Assembly: GCA_039185015.1 (NCBI GenBank)
Contig: JBCDAU010000075.1
Location: 1-7,638, forward strand
DNA: 7,638 nt
Source: JBCBSZ01 sp039185015
Lineage (GTDB): Bacteria > Actinomycetota > Acidimicrobiia > Acidimicrobiales > Poriferisodalaceae
Direction: 5' to 3'
Each line of letters starts with the position of its first letter. Position 1 is the first letter of the stretch. The position numbers and the translations under genes were made by a program. Positions 1 to 6,138 of the stretch are shown here, in pieces. The notes beneath the pieces were generated by a model that saw only the letters and a list, made by a program, of their open reading frames with translations, did not search any database and was not told the origin of the DNA.

Positions 1-1
1 G

Positions 2-157
2 ATCGTGGCGAGCGCCCAGGTCGAGCCCGGCCCCGTGGGTACGGCACGGCCGATCGCCGCGCTCGATCTGGCCGACCTCGTCGGTGCGGCGGACCGGGAG
101 CCGTTCCACGATCGCCGATGTCGCAAGGACTGGTGGCGTGTCGTGTGGCGTTCGTGA
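2..157 (+). CDS. C-terminal fragment of an unidentified protein (5' end outside window)
   Basis: An open frame enters from the left edge and runs 51 codons to TGA at 155-157. Nearly every codon ends in G or C, the same strong third-position bias as the certain genes nearby, and this is the main reason to accept it. The visible part reads as a soluble protein end: a moderately hydrophobic stretch (IAALDLADLVGAAD) followed by a basic, tryptophan-rich tail (CRKDWWRVVWRS). I do not recognise the family, and the fragment is too short to assign one. It converges on the lactonase gene with 9 bases between the two stop codons, so it is not in that gene's operon. It could be a chance open frame in GC-rich DNA, but the codon bias argues against that. 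Confidence 0.55.
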   Translation: MVASAQVEPGPVGTARPIAALDLADLVGAADREPFHDRRCRKDWWRVVWRS

Positions 158-166
158 CGCGGGTGC

Positions 167-820
167 TCAGAGCACGAGGTCGGTGACGACCGTCGCCCGG
201 TCGGCAGCAACCCGTCCTGCCGGGATCTCGGGATCCGTCGCGACGAGGCGGCTCAGCATGTGCTCCTTGCCCGCTCCGGCGACGTACCAGATGATGCGGC
301 CGGCCCGGTGGAGCGCCGGGTAGGTCAGCGTCATCCGTCGGTGCCCCCGGTACGGCTCGGTGACCGCGACCGTGCGGTCGACGACGTCCAGCACGGGGTC
401 GGCGGGCACGAGCGACGCGGTGTGGCCGTCGTCTCCCAGCCCGAGGTGCACGACGTCGATGGTGGCCGGGAGTCGCGCCGCGTAGGCCGCCGCCGCAGCG
501 GTGAGATCGTCCTCGGTGACCGGCATCGGGTGGAGCGTTGCCGGCACGTGGTCGATCAGGACCCGCCGGAGCCCGGTGAGGTTCCGAGCGTCGTCGCCAT
601 CGGGTGCCACGCGCTCGTCGACCTGGAAGACATCGATCCGGTCCCAGGGCAGGTCGCTGGAGGCGAGCGCCTCGAGCACGGGCCACGGCGAGGATCCGCC
701 GCTGAGGGCCAGTGACGCCCGCTCACCGCGATCCAAGGCCTCGCGCAACGCTGCCTCGAAGGTCGCAGCGCCGGCATCGACCACCATCGAGCTCCTGACC
801 AACTCCACGCCACTCATCAT
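167..820 (-). CDS. pgl: 6-phosphogluconolactonase
   Basis: Hydrolyses 6-phosphogluconolactone to 6-phosphogluconate, the second step of the oxidative pentose phosphate pathway, in the cytoplasm. Counting from the start used here (217 residues), the family signatures appear in order: the phosphate-binding LSGGSSP (about 39-45), QVDERVAP with the DER triad (about 66-73), NLTGLRRVLI (about 80-89) and LGLGDDGHTASLVP (about 126-139), whose His-133 matches the catalytic histidine of the family. A later PYRGHRRMTLTYPAL segment also fits. Length is slightly below the usual 230-250. The start is uncertain: the frame is open back to 895, but that would overlap the spacer and leader of the divergent YceI gene. 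ATG at 820, ATG at 817 and GTG at 808 are all possible and none has a strong Shine-Dalgarno sequence. In many actinobacteria pgl sits beside zwf and opcA; neither is visible here. Confidence 0.93.
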   Translation of the reverse strand: MMSGVELVRSSMVVDAGAATFEAALREALDRGERASLALSGGSSPWPVLEALASSDLPWDRIDVFQVDERVAPDGDDARNLTGLRRVLIDHVPATLHPMPVTEDDLTAAAAAYAARLPATIDVVHLGLGDDGHTASLVPADPVLDVVDRTVAVTEPYRGHRRMTLTYPALHRAGRIIWYVAGAGKEHMLSRLVATDPEIPAGRVAADRATVVTDLVL

Positions 821-895
821 GGCCGACGGCGCGTTGACACGAGCGTTACACCGTCGATGCCACCATCTCGGGGTCCCCCCGATCGAGGAGCCCAC
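821..895. promoter_or_regulatory. Divergent spacer between pgl and the YceI gene
   Basis: These 75 bases separate two divergent genes, so they should hold promoters for both. On the + strand, TTGACA at 834-839 matches a -35 box, but no good -10 box follows at 16-18 bases. A short perfect hairpin (TCGGGG, loop TCC, CCCCGA; 868-882) ends two bases before the YceI ribosome binding site and could affect initiation. Both readings are weak: short GC hairpins are common in DNA of this composition. Confidence 0.3.
885..890 (+). promoter_or_regulatory. Ribosome binding site fixing the YceI start
   Basis: GAGGAG lies five bases before the ATG at 896. The same frame has an earlier ATG at 857 that would add 13 residues, but that ATG lacks such a site. 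This favours 896 as the start. Confidence 0.75.
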
Positions 896-1681
896 ATGTC
901 CGCCCCCGAGACCACCACCGACCCGCGTCGACGCCGTCGCCTCATCCTCGGTGGCGCGGTCGTGGTCGTCATCGCCGTCATCGCCGCCGGCTTGTGGTGG
1001 TTCTTCCGCGACGACGCTCCGGCCGAGGTGAGCCTCGAGACGGCCACCGAGCAGGTGACCGGAGGTGACGAGGCCGACGACGGTGGCGCCGACGTCGAGG
1101 CCGAGATCGAGCCGGGGGACGTCGAGCTCCCCGGGACCTGGTCGGTCGACACGTCGCTCGGCGACTTCGACTTCGAGTCGGCGACCGGCTCGTTCGCCGG
1201 GTTCCGCGTCGAGGAGGAGCTGAGCACGATCGGCTCGACGACGGCCGTGGGGCGGACCGGCGGCGTCGCCGGCACGCTCGAGCTGGAGGGCACCACGCTC
1301 GTCGCCGCCGAGATCTCGGCCGACCTCTCGCAGATCACCACCAACGACAGCAGGCGCGACAGCCGTGCTCGGGGAGCGCTCGACACCGACCAGTTCCCGC
1401 TGGCGACCTTCGTGCTCACCTCACCGGTGGAGTTCCCGGAGGGAGCGGCCGACGGGGACGCGATCCAGGTCCTCGCCAGTGGCGACCTCACGATCAAGGG
1501 CGTGACGCAGGCCGTCGAGTTCCCGCTCGAAGCCCAGCTCGTCAACGGCGTGATCGTCGTCGTCGGCTCGCTCGACGTCGTGTTCTCGGACTTCGACGTC
1601 ACGGTGCCGAGCGCGCCGATCGTCGTCTCGGTCGATGACGAGGGTGTGCTGGAGCTGCAGCTCCTGTTCACGAAGGCCTGA
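896..1681 (+). CDS. Membrane-anchored YceI-domain protein
   Basis: A 261-residue protein with three parts. Residues 1-15 are short and basic (RRRRR at 11-15). Residues 16-36 form one hydrophobic helix ending in GLWWFF. An acidic, low-complexity linker (about 41-77, rich in Asp, Glu, Gly) leads into a YceI-like domain (about 80-260). Domain signatures seen are GTWSVD at the start, the DSRRD...LDTDQFPLATF segment (about 151-172) and GDLTIKGVTQAVEFP (about 196-210). The positive-inside rule predicts the domain faces outside the cell. YceI domains have a lipocalin-like barrel that, in characterised members, binds isoprenoid or other hydrophobic ligands; the physiological role is mostly unknown. 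No lipobox cysteine is visible, so I call it a signal-anchor protein, not a lipoprotein. It converges on the P450 gene with four bases between stops. Confidence 0.9.
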   Translation: MSAPETTTDPRRRRRLILGGAVVVVIAVIAAGLWWFFRDDAPAEVSLETATEQVTGGDEADDGGADVEAEIEPGDVELPGTWSVDTSLGDFDFESATGSFAGFRVEEELSTIGSTTAVGRTGGVAGTLELEGTTLVAAEISADLSQITTNDSRRDSRARGALDTDQFPLATFVLTSPVEFPEGAADGDAIQVLASGDLTIKGVTQAVEFPLEAQLVNGVIVVVGSLDVVFSDFDVTVPSAPIVVSVDDEGVLELQLLFTKA

Positions 1682-1685
1682 GCGA

Positions 1686-2942
1686 TCAGTCCCGGTAGGT
1701 GAACCTGAGCGGGAGCTCTCGCATCGGACGGAGGAACGCGCTCCGCTCGTGCAGCGGGGCCCTCAGCTCACCGTCGATCTCGACGTCGTCGAGTCGATCG
1801 AGCAGCGCCGCGAAGGAGCTGCGGAGCTCCTGACGGGCGAGGGCGGCGCCGACGCAGAAGTGCGGGCCCATCCCGAAGGCGACGTGCTGGTTCACGTCGC
1901 CGCGGGTGATGTCGAAGCGCTCCGGCTCGTCGAACACGGACGGATCCCGGTTCGCGGCGCCGAAGCGGAGCTGGACGACGGCCCCCTCGGGGATCTCGAC
2001 GCCGGCGACGTCGACCGGGCACGTCGCGGTCCGCCAGAGCCCCTGCACGGGACTGTCGAAGCGGAGGATCTCCTCGACGAAGTTGTCGAGCAGCTCGGGT
2101 TGCTCCCGCAGCGTCCGGAACTGATCCGGGTGCTGGAGCAGCAGCCACATCCCCTTCGACAGCGCCGAGGTGGTGGTCTCGAAGCCGCCGGTCACGAGCT
2201 GGTGCATCAGGTCCTGGAGCTCCTCGACCGTGAGGGGCTGTTCATCGGGACCGTGGGCGTGGACGAGCACAGAGATCAGGTCGTCGGTCGGCTCGGCGCG
2301 TCGGGCATCGAACATCTCGGCGAGGTGGTGCTGGGCCTCGAGCTCGATCTCGGCCCACTCGCGGGCCTCGTCGACGCTGATGTCGGGGCGTTGGGCGAGG
2401 ATGAGCATCGAGTCGGCCCAGCGCTTGAACGTCTCGTAGTCGTCGGCGTCGAGGCCGAGCTGCTCGGCGATGACGATGCCGGGCAAGGGGAGCGCGAAGT
2501 CCCTGACGAACTCGCACCGCCCGCTCGGACCGAAGCGATCGATGAGCAGCGCGGCGACCTCGTCGATGCGAGGCGTGAGCTGTCCGACGCGCTTCGGCGT
2601 GAAGGCGCGGGCGAGCAGGCGCCGATACCGGGTGTGGACCGGCGGATCGGTGCGCTGCAGCGTCTGGGCCCGCTTCCAACCGCCCTCGGCCATGGCGGCG
2701 GCGTAGGCGCGGGAGGCATCGCTGGCGTGGCGGGCCGACGCCGGCGCGCTCGAGAACCGATCGGGCGACATGCCGGCGTCGCGGACGTCGGCGTGGTCGA
2801 GCAGGACGTACACGCCGGTCTCCGGCACCCGTTGCACCGGACACGCAGCGCGGAGCTCCCGGTAGGCCGGGAACGGGTCCTCGGTCACCTCGGGCGTCGC
2901 CAGACTGGGCAGCGCCGTCACGTCATCGTCGGTCGCCGTCAT
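1686..2942 (-). CDS. Cytochrome P450 (soluble bacterial type)
   Basis: A heme-thiolate monooxygenase of 418 residues, typical for soluble bacterial P450s, with no membrane anchor. Such enzymes use O2 and electrons from a separate ferredoxin and reductase (none in this window) to hydroxylate hydrophobic substrates. Motifs in order: RTDPPVHTRYRRLL (about 97-110, helix C region contacting heme); LVTGGFETTTSAL (249-261) in helix I with the acid-threonine pair Glu-255/Thr-256 for oxygen activation; EILR (291-294), the helix K ExxR; and the heme loop FGMGPHFCVGAALAR (356-370) with the proximal ligand Cys-363. All key residues are present. The ATG at 2942 is supported by GGAGG at 2948-2952, five bases upstream. 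It is divergent from the TetR regulator across a spacer with paired palindromes and is probably under its control. The family is certain; the subfamily and substrate cannot be read from sequence alone. Confidence 0.97.
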   Translation of the reverse strand: MTATDDDVTALPSLATPEVTEDPFPAYRELRAACPVQRVPETGVYVLLDHADVRDAGMSPDRFSSAPASARHASDASRAYAAAMAEGGWKRAQTLQRTDPPVHTRYRRLLARAFTPKRVGQLTPRIDEVAALLIDRFGPSGRCEFVRDFALPLPGIVIAEQLGLDADDYETFKRWADSMLILAQRPDISVDEAREWAEIELEAQHHLAEMFDARRAEPTDDLISVLVHAHGPDEQPLTVEELQDLMHQLVTGGFETTTSALSKGMWLLLQHPDQFRTLREQPELLDNFVEEILRFDSPVQGLWRTATCPVDVAGVEIPEGAVVQLRFGAANRDPSVFDEPERFDITRGDVNQHVAFGMGPHFCVGAALARQELRSSFAALLDRLDDVEIDGELRAPLHERSAFLRPMRELPLRFTYRD

Positions 2943-3041
2943 GGCGTCCTCCCCTTCTCCCCGCCCTCAGCTTGGCCGATGGCCGGTCCGACCGACCAGA
3001 CCGACGGGCTGGGATTCCGGTCGTCGCGAACCTGTGACCCA

Positions 3042-3072
3042 TTGCACAGAATGCAACCTTGCAGTCACTGCA
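3042..3072. promoter_or_regulatory. Paired inverted repeats, candidate TetR operator
   Basis: Two perfect inverted repeats lie side by side in the divergent P450/tetR spacer. The first is TTGCA, five bases, TGCAA (3042-3056). The second is TGCAGT, one central C, ACTGCA (3060-3072). TTGCA also begins at 3059, so the half-site recurs at a 17-base interval. TetR-family proteins bind as dimers to palindromes of about this size near their own gene, so this is the natural operator for the regulator just downstream. A loose -10-like CAGAAT (3047-3052, + strand) falls inside the first repeat. The remainder of the spacer (2943-3041) shows only the P450 ribosome binding site. Binding is inferred, not shown. 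Confidence 0.6.
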
Positions 3073-3078
3073 GAGTTG

Positions 3079-3744
3079 GTGCACCGTCGCGGAGTGCGGT
3101 CCGGTCGACGAGAGCAGCAGAAGGCGTTGACCCGCGATCGGATCTCCGAGGCCGCCCTCCGGCTCGCGCTGGAGCGGGGTCCGGATGCCGTGACCGTCGA
3201 GGAGATCGCCGACGCGGCCGACGTGTCGCCCCGGACGTTCTTCAACTACTTCCCGACGAAGTGGGACGCCATCATCGACTTCGATCTCGAGGGCCACGAA
3301 GAGGTGGCCGACGCGATCCGCTCCCGCCCGACCCACGAGCCCCCGCTCGTCGCCGTCCGAGAGGCGGTGCTGGAGCACCTCGGCTTCGATGATGGCGACC
3401 TTCACGCCCAGGCGGCGCGGATGCAGCTCGTCGAGCAGCACGAGGGCCTCCAGCGTGTCTTCCACGGCTGCTTCGCCGCGTTCGAGCAGTTGCTGCTCGA
3501 TGCCGTCGTCGCTCGTCTCGGGCCCGACCACGATCCCCGCGACCCGTACCCGGCCGTGCTCGTGTCCTCGGTGATGTCGGCGATGCGCGCCGCCGTCCAC
3601 CGTCACATGGAGTCGCCCGACGGTCGGAGCTTCGCCGAGGTCGCTCACGAGGTGTTCGACATCCTCGCCGGCGGTTTCGCCCCACGCTCCGCCTCGCCCC
3701 CCGCCCCTCGCTCCCCTGAAGCCGCGGGCTCCGCCCGCGCCTGA
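3079..3744 (+). CDS. TetR/AcrR-family transcriptional regulator
   Basis: About 221 residues, typical for the family. The N-terminal DNA-binding domain is clear: RDRISEAALRLALERG (about 19-34), then the helix-turn-helix TVEEIADAADVSPRTFFNYF (about 39-58) and the family-typical PTKWDAI. The C-terminal part (about 65-200) is mainly helical and would form the ligand pocket and dimer interface; it does not identify a ligand. The last 20 or so residues are a Pro/Ala/Ser-rich tail. The frame is open back to an ATG at 2941, but that would overlap the P450 start and cover the palindromes, so I reject it. GTG at 3079 and GTG at 3094 both give a normal N-terminus; neither has a strong Shine-Dalgarno, and 3079 is a choice. 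It likely represses itself with the exporter, and the divergent P450, until a hydrophobic ligand binds. Confidence 0.9.
   Translation: MHRRGVRSGRREQQKALTRDRISEAALRLALERGPDAVTVEEIADAADVSPRTFFNYFPTKWDAIIDFDLEGHEEVADAIRSRPTHEPPLVAVREAVLEHLGFDDGDLHAQAARMQLVEQHEGLQRVFHGCFAAFEQLLLDAVVARLGPDHDPRDPYPAVLVSSVMSAMRAAVHRHMESPDGRSFAEVAHEVFDILAGGFAPRSASPPAPRSPEAAGSARA
3723..3739 (+). repeat. GC-rich hairpin at the 3' end of tetR
   Basis: A perfect 7-base stem (CGCGGGC / GCCCGCG) with a TCC loop lies in the last codons of tetR, 18 bases before the exporter's Shine-Dalgarno. There is no T tract after it, so it is not a standard intrinsic terminator. It might lower read-through or slow ribosomes between tetR and the exporter, or it may simply reflect base composition. 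Confidence 0.35.
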
Positions 3745-3769
3745 GTTCCCCCTCCCGGAGGTTTCCCCC

Positions 3770-6097
3770 ATGCTCGCCAACCTCGGCCGCACGTTCCACG
3801 ACCGGCGCCGCACCGTCGTCGCCGTCTGGCTCTTCGCCCTCCTGGGGATCGGCGCCGTCACGGGTTCGGTCGGTCCGGGCTTCAGCTCCGAGTTCACACT
3901 GCCCGACGTCGAGAGCGCCCGCGGGTTCGACATCCTCGAAGACGAGTTCGGCGGCGCGGGCAGTGGCATCGCCGGCACGATCGTCTTCTTCGCCGAGGAG
4001 GGCGTCGAGGATCCCGGAGTCCAGCCCGAGCTCGAGGCGTTCCTCGGCGAGGTCGCGACGATCGAGGGCGTCCGCCTGGTGAGCCCCTTCGCTCCCGAGG
4101 GCGCGAACCAGATCGCCCGGGACGGTGAGCGGGCCGGGCAGATCGCGTACGCGCAGCTCGAAGTGCCGCGGGACTTCTCCTTCGAGGACAGCGTCGAGGT
4201 CGGCCAGGAGATCCTCGAGCTGGCCGACGACGTCGACGCGGCGCAGATCGAGGTCGGCGGCCAGAACTTCGCCGAGTTCGAGCCTCCGGAGTCGGAGATC
4301 CTCGGGCTCGCGTTCGCGATCTTCATCCTGATCATCAGCTTCGGCTCGGTGGTGGCCATGGGCCTGCCGATCGGTACGGCGGCCGCCGGCATCGGTGTCG
4401 GCATCGCGACGGTCACGTTGCTCTCGAACGCCATCGAGATGCCCGACTTCACGGCGACCCTCGGCCTGATGATCGGCCTCGGCGTCGGCATCGACTACGC
4501 GCTCTTCATCGTCACCCGCTACCGCGAGGAGCTGCACGACGGGCACGCCTCGAGCGAGGCGGCGGGCATCGCCATCGACACCGCCGGTCGCGCCGTGCTC
4601 TTCGCCGGCACGACGGTGGTGATCTCTCTGCTCGGCATGCTGGTCATGGGCGTCGAGTTCGTCCGTGGGCTCGCCATCGGTGCGTCGATCACGGTGGCGG
4701 TCACGATGATCGCCTCGGTGACCCTGCTCCCCGCGCTCCTCGGCTTCGTGTCGACCCGCATCGAGGTCACCCGCTGGCGCGGGCTGGTCGCCGCTGCGCT
4801 CGTCGCGCTCGCGCTCATCGGCGTTGGCCTCGGCGTCGGCGTCCTCCTCATCGCGCTCCCAGCTGCGCTCGTCGTCCTCGCCGTCGGCGGATTCGTCGGC
4901 CCCCTGCGCGCCGAGGTGCCTCGTCGAGCGGCCAAGCCGATCGAGCAGACGTTGCCGTACCGCTGGAGCCGCCTCATCGCTCGCACGCCGTGGACCTTCG
5001 CGATCCTCGGCACGCTGGTGCTCGTCATCCTCGCCCTGCCGGTGCTGAGCCTGCGGATCGGCTTCTCCGACGAGGGCAACTTCTCGGAGGACACCACCAC
5101 CCGCAAGGCCTACGACCTCCTCGCCGAGGGCTTCGGTCCCGGCTACAACGGTCCCCTCCTCGTCGCGGCCTCGCTGCCGCCGGGCACCGACCTCGCCGTG
5201 CTCGACGATGTGACCGCCGCGGTCGCCTCGACCGAGAACGTCGCCGCCGTGTCTCCGGCCGGCATCAACGACCCCACCTCGCCGACCGCCGCTGTCTGGG
5301 AGGTGATCCCGGCGACCTCACCTCAGGACGCGGAGACCACCGACCTCGTCAAGGCGCTGCGGGACGAGGTGTTCCCCGCCGCGGTCGCCGGCACCGGGAT
5401 CGAAGTCGCGGTCACGGGCGTGGTCGCCGTCAACGTCGACTTCTCCGACCTGATCAGCGCCCGCTTGCCGCTGTTCTTCGCGATCGTGCTGCTGCTCTCG
5501 TTCTTGCTCCTGATGGCGGTGTTCCGATCCGTGCTCGTGCCGCTCAAGGCCGTGCTGATGAACCTGATCTCCATCGGTGCTGCGTACGGGATCGTCGTCG
5601 CCGTCTTCCAGTGGGGTTGGGGCAGCAGCATCCTCGGCATCGAGCCTGCGCCCGTCGAGCCCTTCCTGCCGATGATGCTGTTCGCCATCGTCTTCGGCCT
5701 CTCGATGGACTACGAGGTCTTCCTCCTCTCCCGCGTGAAGGAGGAGTACGACCTCGACGGCGACAACGGACGCGCCGTCGCCGACGGCCTGGCCTCGACG
5801 GCGCGGGTGATCACGGCTGCTGCGGCGATCATGGTCTTCATCTTCAGCAGCTTCGTGCTCGAGGACGATCGCGTGATCAAGCTGTTCGGCCTCGGACTCG
5901 CGAGCGCCATCGCCCTCGACGCGACCATCGTCCGGTTGCTGCTCGTGCCGGCGACGATGGAATTGCTCGGCGACCGCAACTGGTGGATCCCGGCGTGGCT
6001 CGATCGGATCCTGCCGCGGATCAACGTGGAGGGCGGCTCGACCGCCGCTCCGCCGCCGGCCGAGGAGGAGCGCGAGAAGGTCGGCGCCGGCGTCTGA
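3770..6097 (+). CDS. MMPL-family RND transporter
   Basis: A 775-residue inner-membrane, proton-driven exporter of the MMPL branch of RND proteins, which in mycobacteria move lipids and other hydrophobic molecules. Layout: TM1 about 14-34; first extracytoplasmic domain about 35-177; TM2-TM6 about 178-327; cytoplasmic loop with an extra hydrophobic stretch (about 338-377); TM7 about 408-428; second extracytoplasmic domain about 430-563; TM8-TM12 about 565-728; a Pro/Glu-rich tail. The two proton-relay GxxxDY motifs are intact: GVGIDY in TM4 (Asp-242/Tyr-243) and GLSMDY in TM10 (Asp-647/Tyr-648). ATG 3770 has GGAGG at 3757-3761, eight bases upstream. It follows tetR by 25 bases on the same strand, so co-transcription and TetR control are likely. 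The cargo is unknown; the divergent P450 suggests an oxidised lipid or terpenoid, but a general hydrophobic-toxin pump is equally open. Confidence 0.95.
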   Translation: MLANLGRTFHDRRRTVVAVWLFALLGIGAVTGSVGPGFSSEFTLPDVESARGFDILEDEFGGAGSGIAGTIVFFAEEGVEDPGVQPELEAFLGEVATIEGVRLVSPFAPEGANQIARDGERAGQIAYAQLEVPRDFSFEDSVEVGQEILELADDVDAAQIEVGGQNFAEFEPPESEILGLAFAIFILIISFGSVVAMGLPIGTAAAGIGVGIATVTLLSNAIEMPDFTATLGLMIGLGVGIDYALFIVTRYREELHDGHASSEAAGIAIDTAGRAVLFAGTTVVISLLGMLVMGVEFVRGLAIGASITVAVTMIASVTLLPALLGFVSTRIEVTRWRGLVAAALVALALIGVGLGVGVLLIALPAALVVLAVGGFVGPLRAEVPRRAAKPIEQTLPYRWSRLIARTPWTFAILGTLVLVILALPVLSLRIGFSDEGNFSEDTTTRKAYDLLAEGFGPGYNGPLLVAASLPPGTDLAVLDDVTAAVASTENVAAVSPAGINDPTSPTAAVWEVIPATSPQDAETTDLVKALRDEVFPAAVAGTGIEVAVTGVVAVNVDFSDLISARLPLFFAIVLLLSFLLLMAVFRSVLVPLKAVLMNLISIGAAYGIVVAVFQWGWGSSILGIEPAPVEPFLPMMLFAIVFGLSMDYEVFLLSRVKEEYDLDGDNGRAVADGLASTARVITAAAAIMVFIFSSFVLEDDRVIKLFGLGLASAIALDATIVRLLLVPATMELLGDRNWWIPAWLDRILPRINVEGGSTAAPPPAEEEREKVGAGV

Positions 6098-6138
6098 ACT
6101 GTGTCGTCTCCCGCTCGGGGCCCACGCCGGGTGACAAC

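Noticed and set aside
821..895. N-terminal extension of pgl to 895
   Set aside because: The added residues (GTPRWWHRRCNARV...) do not resemble lactonase sequence, and they cover the divergent YceI leader and ribosome binding site.
2170..2195. Glu instead of Asp in the P450 helix I acid-threonine pair as an anomaly
   Set aside because: Glu-Thr at this position is common in bacterial P450s, so the GGFETT motif is normal.
2941..3078. N-terminal extension of tetR to ATG 2941
   Set aside because: It would overlap the P450 start codon, translate through the two palindromes, and add 46 residues with no family match before a normal TetR N-terminus.
1635..3392. Long + strand open frame (585 codons) across the whole P450 gene
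   Set aside because: It is antisense to a P450 with all heme and helix I motifs, has no family features, is Arg/Glu/Gly-rich in the way shadow frames are in GC-rich DNA, and runs into tetR in another frame.
2923..4491. Long minus-strand open frame (522 codons) opposite tetR and the exporter start
   Set aside because: Ser/Pro/Arg-rich composition without domains, opposite two well-supported genes; a shadow frame. The same holds for the minus-strand frame at 3272-4546.
6098..6138. Terminator between the exporter and CoA-transferase stops
   Set aside because: Only a 4-5 base imperfect GC pairing can be drawn in these 41 bases and there is no T tract on either strand.
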